A stretch of 64,000 bases of DNA, taken from positions 33,178,501-33,242,500 of the forward strand of contig NC_065874.1 in assembly GCF_933775445.1 (NCBI RefSeq). The letters run 5' to 3'. Positions within the stretch are counted from its first letter, which is position 1. The number at the start of each line of letters is the position of its first letter. The translations under genes and the position numbers were made by a program. Origin of the DNA: Argentina anserina (taxonomy: Eukaryota; Streptophyta; Magnoliopsida; Rosales; Rosaceae). Positions 46,668 to 60,744 of the stretch are shown here, in pieces. Below the pieces are notes generated by a model. That model searched no databases. It was not told the origin of the DNA and saw only the letters and a list, made by a program, of their open reading frames with translations.

Positions 46668-49600
46668 TCAAAAAACTGGACAGCCTGCGACCTCTATTCC
46701 TGGAGCTGTAGGGCACTTAGCCAATGGACAATGATCAGTACTGTCCTGACCCCACCATTGTGGACCGCCAATACCCTTACTCTGAAGGGTGAAATACACA
46801 AGAACTCCGGTGAAGGCCACACCGGCATCCAAAGCAGCTGATAGGATGTAGTTATGTCTAGCCCACCACGCCCTGTGCTGTCGATAAACATAGAAGCTAA
46901 AGAAAATTCCAACTGCGAACCACATCAAGTAGTGGACTGCTCTAGCTGGTGGCATGAGTGCTGTGGTTCCAATGATGATAGGCATGTTTATGAGCTTTAA
47001 CCACTCTTGCTTGGGGAATTTGCGCGAAAGGAGCCAACCTGGTATAGGTGCAAGTAAACCAACGAGGAAAAACCAGTTCATCTCTGGGTAGTTTCCCTCC
47101 TTGGTAAACATTCTGCGAGGGCCTATGACTCCCCAAATGATTGAGGCATTGTAGAACACCTCGTCACTAGGACATGTCCATGGACTTCCCGGTGGCAGAG
47201 CTAATGGATCACAGATGTTCTTTACAGTTGTTAAAAGCCACCAGGATGTGCCGAAATAGACACTTGAAGCTGCCAATGTTCCAGCTAACTGAAGTAATGG
47301 ATATGCATAACAATGATATATCAGCTAGATATACAAACAACATGAACAATTATTAACTTGATAATACCATTAATTTACCTGCACAATAAACATGGACTTG
47401 GGAGGGATCTTCATATAGTGACCTAACTTGAAGTCACCGAGAAACATGAGTGCCTGTGACATGCTGATATAGCCATAGGTTTTGAAAGCCACATTGGCTA
47501 GAGGCTTTCCAGGATAAAGATACCCAATGACCAACTCTGTTATCACATTGAGTCCCGGTTGCTGTAAAACGTGCGAAACAGATATCACCACGTTATGAAT
47601 TGCAATTATGGTGAACATTTATAACATATAGTTACATGAACACGAACATACTATGTTTGTTGTGGCTTGAATAATGCCAATGGGTAAGGTAAAAGTTAGT
47701 GCAATGGCACAAGCCAGTAAGACTCCCCACCATGGAAGTTGGAGCTGTTTCCCAAATCCTTCACAAACAAAGATGGAAAGGGCAACCATTGAAACAAGCA
47801 TGATGTGAAACCACCACTGAGGAACTGCATCGTAGTTCTTCCTCATCAACCGCGTGTGGATGTCCCCAAGCTGATCTTTCGCCGCGGAAGAAGTCTTTTT
47901 CCACATTTTCCAGATGTCTCTGTTTGATCATGAATACGTCCCATGCATTAGGAGAAATGAATGATACAGAATTAGTAAAGAGTCCCGTCCATACTAGGAG
48001 AAAGAAAAAAGAAACTTACTTTCCATGGAAGAGTGCAACATGTGAAATAGTTGATGTCAGACCAGCAAAGTTCCACCCGTAATTAGTGGCAAAGTACATA
48101 GAGAGATAGAGTTTACTGTAACTGTTATACACCTTTTGATCAAGATCAAAAGATTTCTGGTCCAGAACTCGGGTAACATTATAGGTTTTGCCAGTGGAGT
48201 CAAAAGTGTGAGATGAAAAGAAGGGAAACTTCTTAGCATCTTTTACATTGGACCAATAATTGATGGGGGTAAGGATGTAGAAAATGAAAGTGAAACCAGC
48301 TAACATGTTCATGAAGACAAAACCGGGTGTGGCTAATGGACTCTTCAAGAAGCTAGCAACAGTCGACCAATCAAGGCCAAACGAGCCAATGCCAAGGCCG
48401 TTGAGGCCGGAACCAATAATTTGGGCGGTGACGGAGTCCTTCCATATCCAACAAACAAAGGAGAGAGCACCTATGGAGGGGAAGAAATAACCTGGAATAA
48501 TGTAGTAAGCGAAGCTGCAAACAAAAACTAAGCTGAAGTACTGCAGCCTAGTACGCCCTCCCTTTGGTCTCATTTCCCATTCATGAAGGGCCCTGTCATT
48601 GCAATATATAAGTTTGTTGACAACTATCCAAATCTCAAATTTATTCGATTGAATAAAAGAAATTCCAATAATGTCTCAATCAGCTGCTAACTGATATGTT
48701 AGAAATTGATCGCTTTCTCCACTCAATGCCAATTAGTCCTTTTTACATGGTACACAGTGGTCAAACGTAAAAATGATAGAACTGGTCTGTGCTATCAAAT
48801 ATCACTCTATTAGTAATGTCATACCCAAAATCAAAATGTTTCACTAACACATGTAAAACGACTAAAACCTCGAGCTTCTTTTCTTCCCTCTGCCAGTTAG
48901 TTTCGCACTTTCGTCAGTCACTTTTTAGCAGAGGTGAATTCTACGATCTAACTTGCAACAGCTTCAGTATGATACATAAAATGAGACTGGGAACAATACC
49001 TGAAAAGAGAGACCTGAACCAGATTGTCAGGCCACCACATAAAAGGGGAATCAACAAGGTACTTTCTGAACAACCCAGCCCAGCCATATCCAAGCATCTG
49101 AAAGTTCAAATATAAGCATTCAAAACATGAACAAACAACGCTTGAATGAACTAACTCAGAAGCACAATACAAACATTGATCAAAAGAAAATGGGAGACAA
49201 AAAAACCCTTACTTGTGTGGTTTGTGCTAACAAGAAGGCTGCCATAGGATGCAGGGCCCTGTGGTAGAAAGCCATCACAATAGTGATAATGTTAACTGCA
49301 TAAACACTATTTGATCCAGAATTCGCAAAGATGGTGATCAACACATGCTCTTTTAAGTTGAAAGGTCCGGGGTTGAACGAAAATGTCCATCCCAAAAGTT
49401 GGAACTTTTTTGTTGGGAGAGTTGAAGCCATCAGTTTTCCGATAGGGAGGACGAGGATTTGGGCTGAGACTGAAGATATGAAGAGCTGGTTTTGGCGGTA
49501 AGCGAAGAACTGGTTCACAAACGCAAGAGTGCAGCATGATAAAAGCCCTAAAACCCACGTACGAAATGTTAAGGCGGGAACTGAAGGGTCGTCGGTGATC

Positions 49601-51040
49601 GGAACTGTTAGCCTGACTTGCTCAATCGGGCTGTCGTTGAACTCTTCATCTGAAACAGATTCACAAAACTGGTGATCACTATGTTCAAAACTGCATTATA
49701 TTATTTATATACCTATCAGCCATGATCGATGAACTCGGTAAAATTACAGGTTAAAACATTCGTATTCGTATTTTAACAGTTTTTATTTTCTTTTTCGGGT
49801 AATTTTCAAAAGTATAAGTTTCGGGAAGAAAATTTATTCTTGCATTTCATATTGGGCTTTTATACGGGTTTGTCTGCTGTACATACATGTACAGCATACA
49901 ACAGGTTTTACAGACATTGATTAGGGGAGCACGTGAAATGCACGATGGGTTATGTGTGTGAGTGAATTGTGTTTTTCTGTATGCATGGCATACAGCCGCG
50001 CAGAACAGAATTTTCCCTTTCATATTGGCCTTTCAGCCATGCTTCTTATTGTGGACGCCGTTGTTGATCTTGTATTCGCCGAGCCGTCAAATCCATTGCG
50101 TTTCGTTTCTTTCCCATGAGGATGGTCTTAGTTTATAAACATTAAGTTGGTTGTAGTCCGATCCCTTGGTCTTAGTACGTACGTAGGTACAGTAATTGTG
50201 GTTAGTTAGTAAAAATTGATTATTGGATCAGAAAATGGGAGGATGCCCTAGCCTATATGTAGTGGATCGGAGTAAAAAGGGAAGCCTTGAATTCGCAGGT
50301 GCTCATTTCAACATGGATGTATTCAGGCTAAAACTGAATGAATTTGGTGTGGGTTCATGCAGTGAAGGGCTAGCCCTAATATAAAAAAAAGTTGAGTTAC
50401 CATCGATAGAGAACTTGTGCAGACTAGCTAAAGATCGATTTGTTTTTGCTGGAAGAAAATATTTGAGACCTCATCTTGACCCGTTTAGAAGTTTAATTTA
50501 CACATCCTGTTGGCAGAATTTACTAGTTGGAACGAGATAACTAGTTGTTCTAGCTATATTTGCTATATATACCATCGAAGAATGCACTTCAAGTAAAAAT
50601 TAAAGAGTACCCTTATACTCGCCTTCTCTGTATCTGTCATCGATCGTTGCCCTTATTATTATCATGCATCAATTAACTTTGTCATGAACGTATATTTGGT
50701 AGAATAATTCTGACATATATATTGACAACAAAGTATGTAAACACATACGTATCCAAAAAAAGTATGTAATCACATCATTAATTAACTTCCTGTCTTCCGA
50801 TCCTCTCACATGCAAAAGAAAGAACATATAATCGGGGTAGTTACGTAGTTTTATTGGATCCAATTCTTAAATTAAGATAACCATGCACAATCAAGGCTAG
50901 GTCATTTTTCTGCAAAACAATGTGGAGATCGGATATACTGATATAGTCTACTAACTATACTAGAGAGACTTACCATGAACGTCGATCTTTGTCCCACCAG
51001 GAACGGTTGATTGAGAGTCTTCACCTTCGAGGACTGTCAT
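46668..51040 (-). CDS. Oligopeptide transporter (OPT, PT clade), copy A
   Basis: Seven exons on minus: 51040-50974, 49649-49213, 49097-49000, 48592-48020, 47919-47652, 47561-47379 and 47288-46668. Phases close to 748 aa, the usual length. It has many hydrophobic segments (about 14-16). The two motifs that define the PT clade of plant OPTs are present: NPG at 115-117 ([17 protein letters not shown]) and KIPPK at 532-536. The C-terminus ends [17 protein letters not shown]-clade OPTs are proton-coupled plasma-membrane carriers of tetra/pentapeptides, glutathione and, in some cases, metal chelates or copper/iron; the substrate here is unknown. The first exon codes a short hydrophilic N-terminus and intron 1 is long (about 1.3 kb). 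The exon 5 end is ATA|GT, where copy C has CAG|GT (Ile for Gln). Confidence 0.92.
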
Positions 51041-51124
51041 CCTTCTCCTCTATCTGCACAAATTTCTCTCCTCAGAGATTACCAAAATGTAGTTCCTTAA
51101 TTCTCAATTCCAACTCGGCATGCA

Positions 51125-51134
51125 CCATTTATAT
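51125..51134 (-). promoter_or_regulatory. Candidate TATA box of OPT copy A
   Basis: ATATAAATGG on minus, 85-94 bases upstream of the start codon at 51040, a plausible distance for a short leader. Confidence 0.45.
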
Positions 51135-51874
51135 GCTCTTGCTAGTTTCTTACTTTGTCTCTCTGCATAAGCTTACAATGATACAGTCTATTTCTTATAA
51201 AATGAAGCTTATCTCCATCAAGCTCCCAAAGGTTTCAGATCACGTAGACTGTCTGCACCTTGTTGACCACTTCATTTATATACGTGTGAGATCTGACTAC
51301 ACGTCGGTCGGTTTCTGGTCTACCGGAGATCTGGTCAGCGCGGAAGCAAGAATGAAAATGTGGTCCAAATGGCAACGCTCTTTCAAAAACCTGATTTTGT
51401 GGCCAAAGATTTGGTTTGTAGCCTAAATTAAACTCTAGTGTATGGACAAAGTCACAGCCATCTAAATTTAGTTACTTTTGGGATTCGTATATTTGGAGAT
51501 TCTGCACATAATAAACTTGTCATTGTCGCCCACAATTGACAGTTTTGGGGGTGTGGTTTGGCACTAAATAGTATACAGTATGGGATTTAATTACATGTTC
51601 AATAAACCGGATTGTTGCAAAGACTTCCCAAATGTACGAACACGAATGCCCGTCACTAACACGCATCATAAATTGGAGCGAGTGGAATGGGATATCTGAT
51701 ACTTGAGATTTTTTACCCGAATTAATTAAAAAACTTCAGATCTTGAGCATAGATTACTAACATTTGCTATCAATCAGTAATAACTAATAAGTAATAACCA
51801 TACGTTTTTTTCCGATTCCAGAAAAGCTTTGAATAAATGAAAACTATATACAGTATGTCAAGTTCACAGCCAAT
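51135..51874. other. Spacer between OPT copies A and B
   Basis: Promoter region of copy A, then sequence with no recognisable gene. The missing exons 5-7 of copy B should lie here if it were complete; they are absent. Confidence 0.5.
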
Positions 51875-53233
51875 GGAGTGCCTAAGAAACCAACAACATG
51901 CCGTAGACCAATCGAGTCCAAACGAGCCAATGCCAAGTCCATGGGCTCCAGAACCAATCTGTTGAACAGTTATGGATTTCTTCCATATCAAGTAAACAAT
52001 GGAGATAGTAGATATGGAGGGGAAAAGGTAAGTTGGAACAATGTAGTAAGCAAAGCTGCATATAAACACCACGAAGAACTGTATCCTTGTAAGGCCTCCT
52101 TTCGGTCTCTTTTCCTTATCATGCATGCAATGCCCTGTCAAAAAAGTTTCTGTTTATGCGTTTTACAGGTATAGTCAAAAGTGTTTTTGGAATTACACAA
52201 GGAATAGTTGTCGCAACTTCCTCTTGAATATCCTAGAAGCTGATCAAAAGTTATCTATGTTTCTAACAAAAGCACTACTACAGAAAGTTCAATGAAATAC
52301 CTGAATAGAGAGACTTGAACCAAATTTGCCGGCCACCATATGTAAGGAGAGTCAACAAGGTATTTTCTGAATAGGCCAGCCCATCCATACCCAAGCATCT
52401 GTTCAATTTAGAGTGAAAAATATGGATAAATCAACCCAAATTTTACTGACTAACATGGAGCCAAATTACCACACAAAAAAATGAACAATGCAATGGTAAC
52501 TATAATCTACCTGTGTGGTCAGTGCTAACAAGAAGGCTGAAGCAATATGCAGATTCCTTCTGTAAAAAGCCAGAACACTTGTGACAATGTGCATAGCATA
52601 GACACCACTTGATCTGCAGCTGGCAAATATGGTGATCAGTACATGCTCTTTCAGATTGAAAGTCCCCAGATTCATCGAAAATGTGCTGTAAAGGGAACTC
52701 GGAATTTATAAGTTGGGAGGGTTGCAGCCATCAACTTTCCCAGAGGGAGGACAAGAATTTGTGCTGAGATGGATTGTATAGAGACCTGGTTCGTCCGGTA
52801 CCCAAAAAACCTGTTGACGAAGGCAAGAATGGAGCATGAGAGTATGCCAAGAACCCATGTCGGAACAGTTAGCCTGACTTACTCTATGGGGTTATCATCC
52901 ACTTCGCATAAACAAAATTGCATATTAAAAAACATACACAATTGATTCATCTTAGGCAGAAGTGTCATGCTAAACACATACCACAGAAAATAACGCGTAT
53001 AGTTGTTCACTGACAATAAAACCTCATACAAGCTCGCAAACCTCATATCAAGCTCTGATGCCAGTCATGAGTCATGGCCAAAATTTGGAACATGTAGACT
53101 GACAATAAAACCTCATATCAAACATAATCTTCTCTCGCTAAAAGTTTGGTTAAAACGAAGAAGAAAACAGACTTTTCTGCATGACATCTTGAAAGGAGTT
53201 TATATAGAAACCCACAAGGCACAAGTATATACG

Positions 53234-53264
<31 letters not shown>

Positions 53265-53343
53265 CACCAACTACATCAATGTCAAACTGATGCTTCCCAG
53301 AGAGGTTTCCTCGAGGAACTTCATCGTCAACCAAGCCTGTCAT
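51875..53343 (-). pseudogene. OPT copy B, truncated and broken
   Basis: Exon 1 (53343 to about 53266; MTGLVDDEVPRGNLSGKH) is intact. Exon 2 (about 52910-52515) has a stop in place of Gln (PIE-stop-VRLTV), lacks 13 residues present in copy C between TV and TW (about 39 bases deleted), shifts frame near 52680, and has NLG in place of the NPG motif. Exon 3 (52403-52306) is intact. Exon 4 (from about 52135) stops after ALHA and loses homology near 51875, within [12 protein letters not shown] text. Exons 5-7 are missing. Introns still align with those of copy C, so it is a tandem duplicate of C, not a retrocopy. Confidence 0.85.
53234..53258. repeat. (AT)n microsatellite beside exon 1 of OPT copy B
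   Basis: Uninterrupted AT run in intron 1 of the pseudogene, close to its splice donor. Confidence 0.85.
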
Positions 53344-54470
53344 ATCTGCCTTCTTCTCTTTTCAGCTCTTTGTTGTGTTTGTGTTAGATCGAGAAGGACT
53401 TCCTCGAGCACCTTAAAGGATCACATGAATCTGGTAGCTGTGTTTTGTTGAGTTTCTGTAGTTTACACAAGCTTACAGACCCTCTTTAGCAAATTATCAC
53501 CTACTCCTTCTCTGTCTTCGTGTTGTGCTATAGTTCGAACTCACGTACGTTAATACCTCTCATGATTCTAATGCACGTTCTAGTTTATTTATTTATTTTT
53601 CTATGAATCATCTCCTCATTCTAATGCACGTTCTTGCTTGAAAGCAGATAAGAAGTTGATATCCATATTTGGATCACATTACTGAAACTGCGCTTAGGCA
53701 GATCAGTAATTTATGGATTCCCAATTGTTTTTGGCTGTGGGGGGTTGGTGCCTTGGTGGTCAATTCGCACTCATTCTAATATGGTGGTTCACCTATTCAA
53801 ACCAGGAAAACCCTGAAAATATAATTAGAAGATAATGACGTGTATTAATGACATTTTGGATAAAATGTTAATTTAGTACTTAATCATTTTTACATATGGA
53901 TAAAAAGATAAGATTCTATAGTTTGATTAGATTCCGTCATTAGGAAATGTAGATAACATTGGACTAGTACAATTGAATTGTCAATAGCAGTTTTGCTAAA
54001 CCATAAAAACCATGACTATATTTTAGTTAAACTATAATCCAAAATAAATTAACAAAAATAATCGAGATTCACACACACACTATATATATATATATATATA
54101 TATATTCAAGAGCGTGAATCAAAACAAATAGAGATACTCATCCCTCTCTAATAATTAAATAACATGTAGGTGAAGCTGCTAAAAGAGAGTTTGGTAGAAA
54201 TCGATTGTTAAGTAGCTTCGTGCAAAATTACCGACTAAGATTGAGGATATAGCTAAAGAAGGCTTAAAGATAAACAAACCGAGATAAGATGAGTCGGATC
54301 AATTGAAATCTAAAACAAAAGTACTTTTTAAATTATCTACACAAACAAATTTATTCTTCAAGAAAAATCAAACTGTTTAACCTTTACAAGAGCTTGTAGC
54401 ATGAGTATTCTAATGACTAAAGATAAATGGGCTTATGATTTCCTTACTATGTGCACCTTTAATGTAGTTC
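53344..54470. other. Spacer between OPT copies B and C
   Basis: Former promoter of copy B (the equivalent of the copy C TATA element is changed near 53411-53419) and the 3' flank of copy C. Contains CA/TA microsatellites at 54070-54104. No gene. Confidence 0.45.
54070..54104. repeat. (CA)n(TA)n compound microsatellite
   Basis: A short CA tract is followed directly by a TA tract. Confidence 0.85.
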
Positions 54471-57400
54471 TCATAGAACTGGGCACCCTTTGGCCACCAC
54501 TCCTGGTGCGGTTGGGCAAGCTGCCAATGGGCAATGGTCATCATTGTCCAAGCCCCACCAATTTGGTCCAATAATATCCTTACTTTGAAGTGTGAAGTAT
54601 AGCAGAACTGCTGTGAAGGCCACACCAGCATCCAAAGCAGCTGAAAGAATGTAGTTATGCCTAGCCCACCAGCCCTTGAACTTTCTGTACACATAGAAGT
54701 TGAAGAAGATTCCAACTGCTAACCATGTAATGTAGTTGACGGACCTTGCAGGTGGCATAGACCCTGTTGCTCCAAGAATGATAGGCATGTTTATGAGCTT
54801 AATCCACTTTTGGTTTGGGAACTTCTTGGAGAAGAACCAGATTGGAACAGGTGCAAGTAAGCCGATGAGGAAGAAGTAGTTCAACTCCGGGTAGATGCCT
54901 TTTTTGGTGAACATTCTGAGAGGGCCGACAACTCCCCATATGATCGAAGCATTGTAGAAAACATCATCACCAGGACATGTCCATGGACTTCCATCAGGCA
55001 ATTTTGAGACATCGCAAATGTTTTCAATGGAGTGAAGAAGCCACCAGGATGTGGCAAAGTAGACACTTGAAGCTACCACTGTTCCAGCTAACTGAAGAAA
55101 CAAAAAGTGTATAGCAAAATGAATCAGAATAATATGATCAAACAATGTATAATGTACAATTGGCTAGAGAATGTCACATATCCCCTTACAAAAAAAATAC
55201 TCATTTGATATGAATGGTGGAACTAACCTGGACAATAAACATGGACTTTGGAGGGATCTTCATATAGTGACCCAATTTGAAGTCACCAAGAAACATGAGT
55301 GCTTGTGACATGCTGATATAGCCATAGGTCTTGAAGGCCACATTCGCAAGAGGCTTCCCTGGATAAATATACCCGATAACCAATTCTGTGATCACATTAA
55401 GCCCAGGTTGCTGCAGGATTTGAACAGTTAATTAAAATTCTCTAGGAGGAAATTCACAGTAAATTATGAATGACAACATGGTTGCAAATATGTACCTGGT
55501 TTGTTGTGGCTTGAATGATACCAATGGGCAAGGTGAAGAAGAATGCAATCCCACAAGCCATCAGAACTCCCCACCAAGGAAGTTGGAGCTGTTTGCCAAA
55601 ACCTTCACATGCAAAGATGGCAAGACCAACCATGGATACAAGCATGATGTGAAACCACCATTGAGGGACTGCTTCATAGTTCTTCTTCATCAGCCTTGTG
55701 TGGATGTCACCAACTTGATCTTTCACAGCATTAGCAGTCTTTCTCCACATATACCAGATTGTTCTGTTCCATGTATACGTCACATAAACAAATTAAACAC
55801 TGAAAAAGGATAAATTTTAAAATTTTAAATCAAGTGCTGTGGGGAAAGTTGCTTACTTTCCATGGAAAAGTGCTACATGTGAAATTGTAGCAGTGAGAGT
55901 GGCGAAACTCAATCCATAACTGAAGGCAAAGAAGGTACTGAGATGGAGTTTGCTGTAGCTATTGTATTCGTTCAAATTGATGTCGAAAGTTTTCTGATTT
56001 ATAATCCTGGAAATGTTGTAGGTCTTGCCCGTCACATCAAAAGTGTGAGAGGAAATAATTGGGAACCTATGAGCACCATATGCATTGTTCCAATAAGCAA
56101 TGGGGGTAACAATGTAGACAATTAGAACAAAACCAAGTAAGATGTTAATGGTGGCAAATCCTGGTGTAGCCAATGGACTGCCTAAGAAACCAGCAACAGT
56201 AGACCAATCAAGTCCAAACGAGCCAATGCCAAGTCCATGAGCTCCGGAACCAATCTGTTGGGCAGTTATGGAATTCTTCCATATCAAACAGACAATGGAG
56301 ATAGTAGATATAGAGGGGAAAAGGTAAGCCGGAACAATGTAGTATGCAAAGCTGCAGATGAAAACCAAGAAGAAGAACTGTAGCCTTGTACGGCCTCCCT
56401 TTGGTCTCTTTTCCTTTTCATGCAAAGCCCTGTATTTCAAGTTAAGAATTTAGCAGTGTTTCAATGATGGCAAAAAAGTTTCTGTTTATGCGTTTTACAG
56501 GTATATTCAAACTGTGCTTTTGGTATTAGACAAGAAATGGCTGTGTTAACTTCCTCTTGACTATCTAGAAGCAGATCAAAAGTTATCTGTGTTTCTAACA
56601 AAAGCACTATACTGCAGAAAGTTCAATGAAATACCTGAATAGAGAGACTTGAACCAGATTTGCAGGCCACCACATGTAAGGAGAGTCAACTAGGTACTTT
56701 CTGAATAGGCCAGCCCATCCATACCCAAGCATCTGTTAATTTCGGAACAACAAACATAGAAAAATCAACACAGTTTATATATAGACTTACAGTGGAATCA
56801 AATTATTAAAGAAACACAGATAACTATAGTTTACCTGAGTGGTTTGTGCTAACAAGAAGGCTGATGCAGGATGCAGTTTCCTTCTGTAAAAAGCCAAAAC
56901 AATTGTGATGATGTTCACAGCATAGACACTGTTTGATCCAGAGTTGGCAAATATGGTGATCAGCACATGCTCTTTCAGATTGAAAGGCCCCGGATTCATC
57001 GAAAAGGTCCATTTTGTGAAGGGCACTCGTAATTTAGTAGTTGGGAGGGTTGCAGCCATCAACTTCCCCAGAGGAAGTACAAGAATTTGTGCCGAGACTG
57101 ATGACACATAGAGCTGGTTCGTGCGGTACCCGAAAAACTGGTTGATAAAAGCAAGAACGGAACATGAGAGAAGGCCAAGAACCCATGTCCGGAATGTCAA
57201 GGTTGGTTGAGTAGGGTCGTCGGTGGTTGAAACAGTTAGTCTGACTTGCTCAATAGGATTGTCATTCACTTCATCATCTGCCACATGAACACATTGACAA
57301 ACATTGCAGATTAGAAACCCAGAAATTGCTTCATGCATCTTAGGCAGAAGTGTCATACTAACACAAAACTCCAAAAATTAACCATCTTTGATGTTGGCCG

Positions 57401-57893
57401 CGTATGAACTTTTCGTATGCAGATAAAGAACCCCATATAATCAAGCTTTGCTGAAATTGTGGTTTTACAGAACAAAAAAGCAACCATCTTTCAACCTAAA
57501 CATGAATATATATAGAAACTGCACATAGACATATACATATACATATGCACATACACCATAAACAACATGGTACACTGTCTCTAAAACCCAATATCAATCC
57601 AGAGATTCTACAGAAAAGCAACCATCTTTCATGACAGACATGACCAAATATGCATACAAAGAGAAACAGAATCCCCAAGACCGAAAATTTGGAACACATG
57701 CAAGAAACAAAAGCACAATCTCAACCGCATAAAAGTTTGGTTGGAAGAAACAGAATGTTCTGCAAAACATCTTGAAATGGGAGTTCATATATAACCCAGA
57801 TACATAGAAATACTCACCAATTACATCAATGTCGAAGTGGTGTCTCCCAGAAAGGTTTGCTGGAGGAACCCCATCCTCAACCAAGCCTGTCAT
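54471..57893 (-). CDS. Oligopeptide transporter (OPT, PT clade), copy C
   Basis: Seven exons on minus: 57893-57818, 57277-56835, 56732-56635, 56429-55857, 55763-55496, 55410-55228 and 55091-54471; all GT-AG, 753 aa. Exons 3 and 5-7 have exactly the lengths of those in copy A, and exon 4 is 573 bases in both. NPG lies at 120-122 and KIPPK at 537-541; the C-terminus is [15 protein letters not shown]. Same family and expected role as copy A: proton-coupled import of small peptides, glutathione or metal complexes at the plasma membrane. The N-terminus ([19 protein letters not shown]) differs from that of copy A but matches pseudogene B, so C and B are the younger pair. Intact. Confidence 0.93.
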
Positions 57894-57964
57894 ATCTTGT
57901 GCCTTTGTCTCTCTAGCTCTCTTTGTGTTTTGTAAAAGAGAAATAAGAATGCCAAGAGGTGTCA

Positions 57965-57975
57965 GTATTTAAAGG
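57965..57975 (-). promoter_or_regulatory. Candidate TATA box of OPT copy C
   Basis: CCTTTAAATAC on minus, about 72-82 bases upstream of the start at 57893. The same place in pseudogene B reads CCTTTAAGG, so the AATA core is lost there. Confidence 0.4.
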
Positions 57976-60744
57976 AGCACATGAATCTGAAACTGCTAGT
58001 GGTTTTTTTTTGTTTACTGGTTTCTCTCAAGCTTACACAAGCTTTGCTATGATGTACAGACTGTCTTATACAAATATAGCAAATTGTTATCAACTCTCTC
58101 TCTCTCTCTCTCTCTGTTTAATACCAAGAAAACTGCTCTTTATATTGAGCATTTTATTCTCGATCACCGACTAGTAATTTCATTTATGTACGTTATATGA
58201 ATCCTCCTCTGATTCTAATGCTTGTTCCTGCTTGAAACCAGATAAGAAGGTGAAACCAAATAAGAAGTTAATAAATAGCCTTAAAACTAGAATCTGGTAG
58301 AAAAAATAGGAAAATTAAACTCTAATTGGCACCAGAGACCTAAACAAAATTAACGTCTAGATTGCTGATTACGCCAATATTGTGGAACAAATTAGTGGTT
58401 AATGCTTAATTCAAAATTTTACTTCGTGTATGGACTCTTGACAGCTCTGTGTGATTCGAATTGAAATTAGTCATAATTGACATGTGATATCATGTATATG
58501 TGGGACTAATGAGAGCTGTCATAACTTCCAAATCAAGTCAATTCTCATTGATTCTATCTTGGGTAGTTGGCAATAGAATATAGTTGTGATTTGTGACTCT
58601 ATTCAACCCAGGAGGACCTGTAAGATGTAATTAGTACAGCTGCGTATTAGTTAATGACATGGTAATGGATAATACCTTGATTAAGAACTTAATTCATTCC
58701 AAGAGATTCAGATTCAGATTCTTTTAGTATAGAGCAAATATCATGTGCAACGTACTAGCTAGTACAATTTGAATCGATTGGTATAATAATTTTTTTTTAA
58801 GATTCAGATTCTCTCGCTAGAACAAAGATGGTACACATGGTTCTTCGACCCATCTTTTTTTCTAGACAACTTATTGTCTACGATGATGATTGACATAATC
58901 AGATTTGATTATTAGGTTCATTTTGTTACCATCTTTTCTTTTCTTTTTTGAAAGGTTATGTTACCATCTGCACGAATACTAAATTAGGAAGATCCCTATG
59001 TATTCTCTTTAGACCTCATTGAAATATATTGGAAGTTTGGAACACCCCAAAATATGGATCTTCTTCATTTTTTAGTCTAATTTAGGTTGGCAGTCCATGA
59101 GGGTTTTCTTTATTTTACAGCTACCAACTTGCACATTAGTATACATTGGACTTTGCCATACCAGACCACTATTTCAGAAATCGAAGGTCAAGTATATATC
59201 ACCATCTAATCTAGGACCATTGAATTCAGCTCACATCTTTAACATTTTCTGTACCAACTTGCTCTTCCCCAGTAGCCAACAAATCATAAAAGTAAAATTT
59301 CATAGCATGCATGCTTTGCTGCAGTTTGGAAGCATGTACAATCACAGCTCATCTGATCAATTATTATAAACATGAGCTTTGGCTTGCAGCATTTGTGGCA
59401 CTATATGAATCGAACTAGGTAAAATGTGATGGAATTGATGTTCAACCGGCCAAGGCCTATAAATTGATTGTGTAATAGTTCAAATCTTATCTTCCACTTT
59501 GCTTGGTTCAGGTTTTATGTTTCATAATGTGCAAGACTGCAAAGGGTGATTGTTTTATACAGGTTTGGGGTGAGATGATAGGCTACGTATAACTCCTTCT
59601 ATCATATGTAGCATATATGCATTTATCTCTAAGATTGAATCTGAAATGTAGGTAGCCACAAAAATATCAAAAGATCATATAGATCTTGCAAATTCCACTC
59701 AGCAAATGGCATTGTCTTTTTTTAGGGTCAAAGATGAATGCCCCTGCTAGCATGATGTTTCTCTAGCTAGAGATATTTGTTTTTCAAATTAGTGGGAAGT
59801 GGGAACTGGGCACTTGGGTTGAGTGTTCTTTCTGCAATTGAGCATTTGTATATATCAGTCAAAAAACTCAACTTTCTCTTATCCTCATTGGCAATAGGGT
59901 TGAAGTTTTTTAGGGTAGGGGCAGAGATATGAGGGCTTCTTTTCTCCCATGATGTCAAAACTGCTTAGAATTTTGGCAATTTGCAGGTGAAGAAGAATGG
60001 GGATAAGATTCTATGATGTCAATAATTATCTCATTTATTTTGTTTGTGGTTGTTATCAGTCATTCTTGATATTCTTGATAGGACTATGCTTGCTTATTAT
60101 CTCCCTCACTGCCCACAATAGTATCCATTGATGGCTCAGTGTAACAATAAACTAGAGGGCCCATAACAGATAAACTCATAAATGTGTGTGTTTTATTTCT
60201 TAAAACTTTAGGAAGGCAACATCACAGAAAATGTGACATAATGATGACCCTGATCTGAGATGGAGATATTGTAAGCAGAATTGGGGTGGTGGTTGGGAGA
60301 AAAGATTTTTTTCTTATTTACTCAATATAATTCTATGATAACTTTATCCTACGATTAAGTAATACTAAAAGCTAGACACTGGAACTAGACTGTCATGACT
60401 TATGATTTAAATTAATGTTGATGGAACTTGAAAACTTTGATTGTTGAACATTTCCGTCGTACATTTTCACCTAACATCATGTTTAAAACAAGTGTACCAA
60501 TATGTCACTTGTCACATAGGAACTCTTGTTATTTGTCTGGTGATTACTTTATAAGTTAATATTGTTTAGGAGTCTTTATGACTCTCGATGTGACATATAA
60601 TGCCTCGTTTTACATTCTAACCTATGAATTTCATCGCAAAATATTAAAATCTCCGTCAGTAATGTAGGTGTAATAGTAATTTTCTAACTGTATGTAAAGT
60701 TGAAAACTTTGCTATGAAGTATGAAATGACATTAGATTGATGGA
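57976..60744. other. 2.8-kb intergenic region
   Basis: Contains a CT microsatellite at 58093-58115 in the upstream region of OPT copy C and long AT-rich stretches. I see no gene, and no transposon with clear ends. Confidence 0.45.
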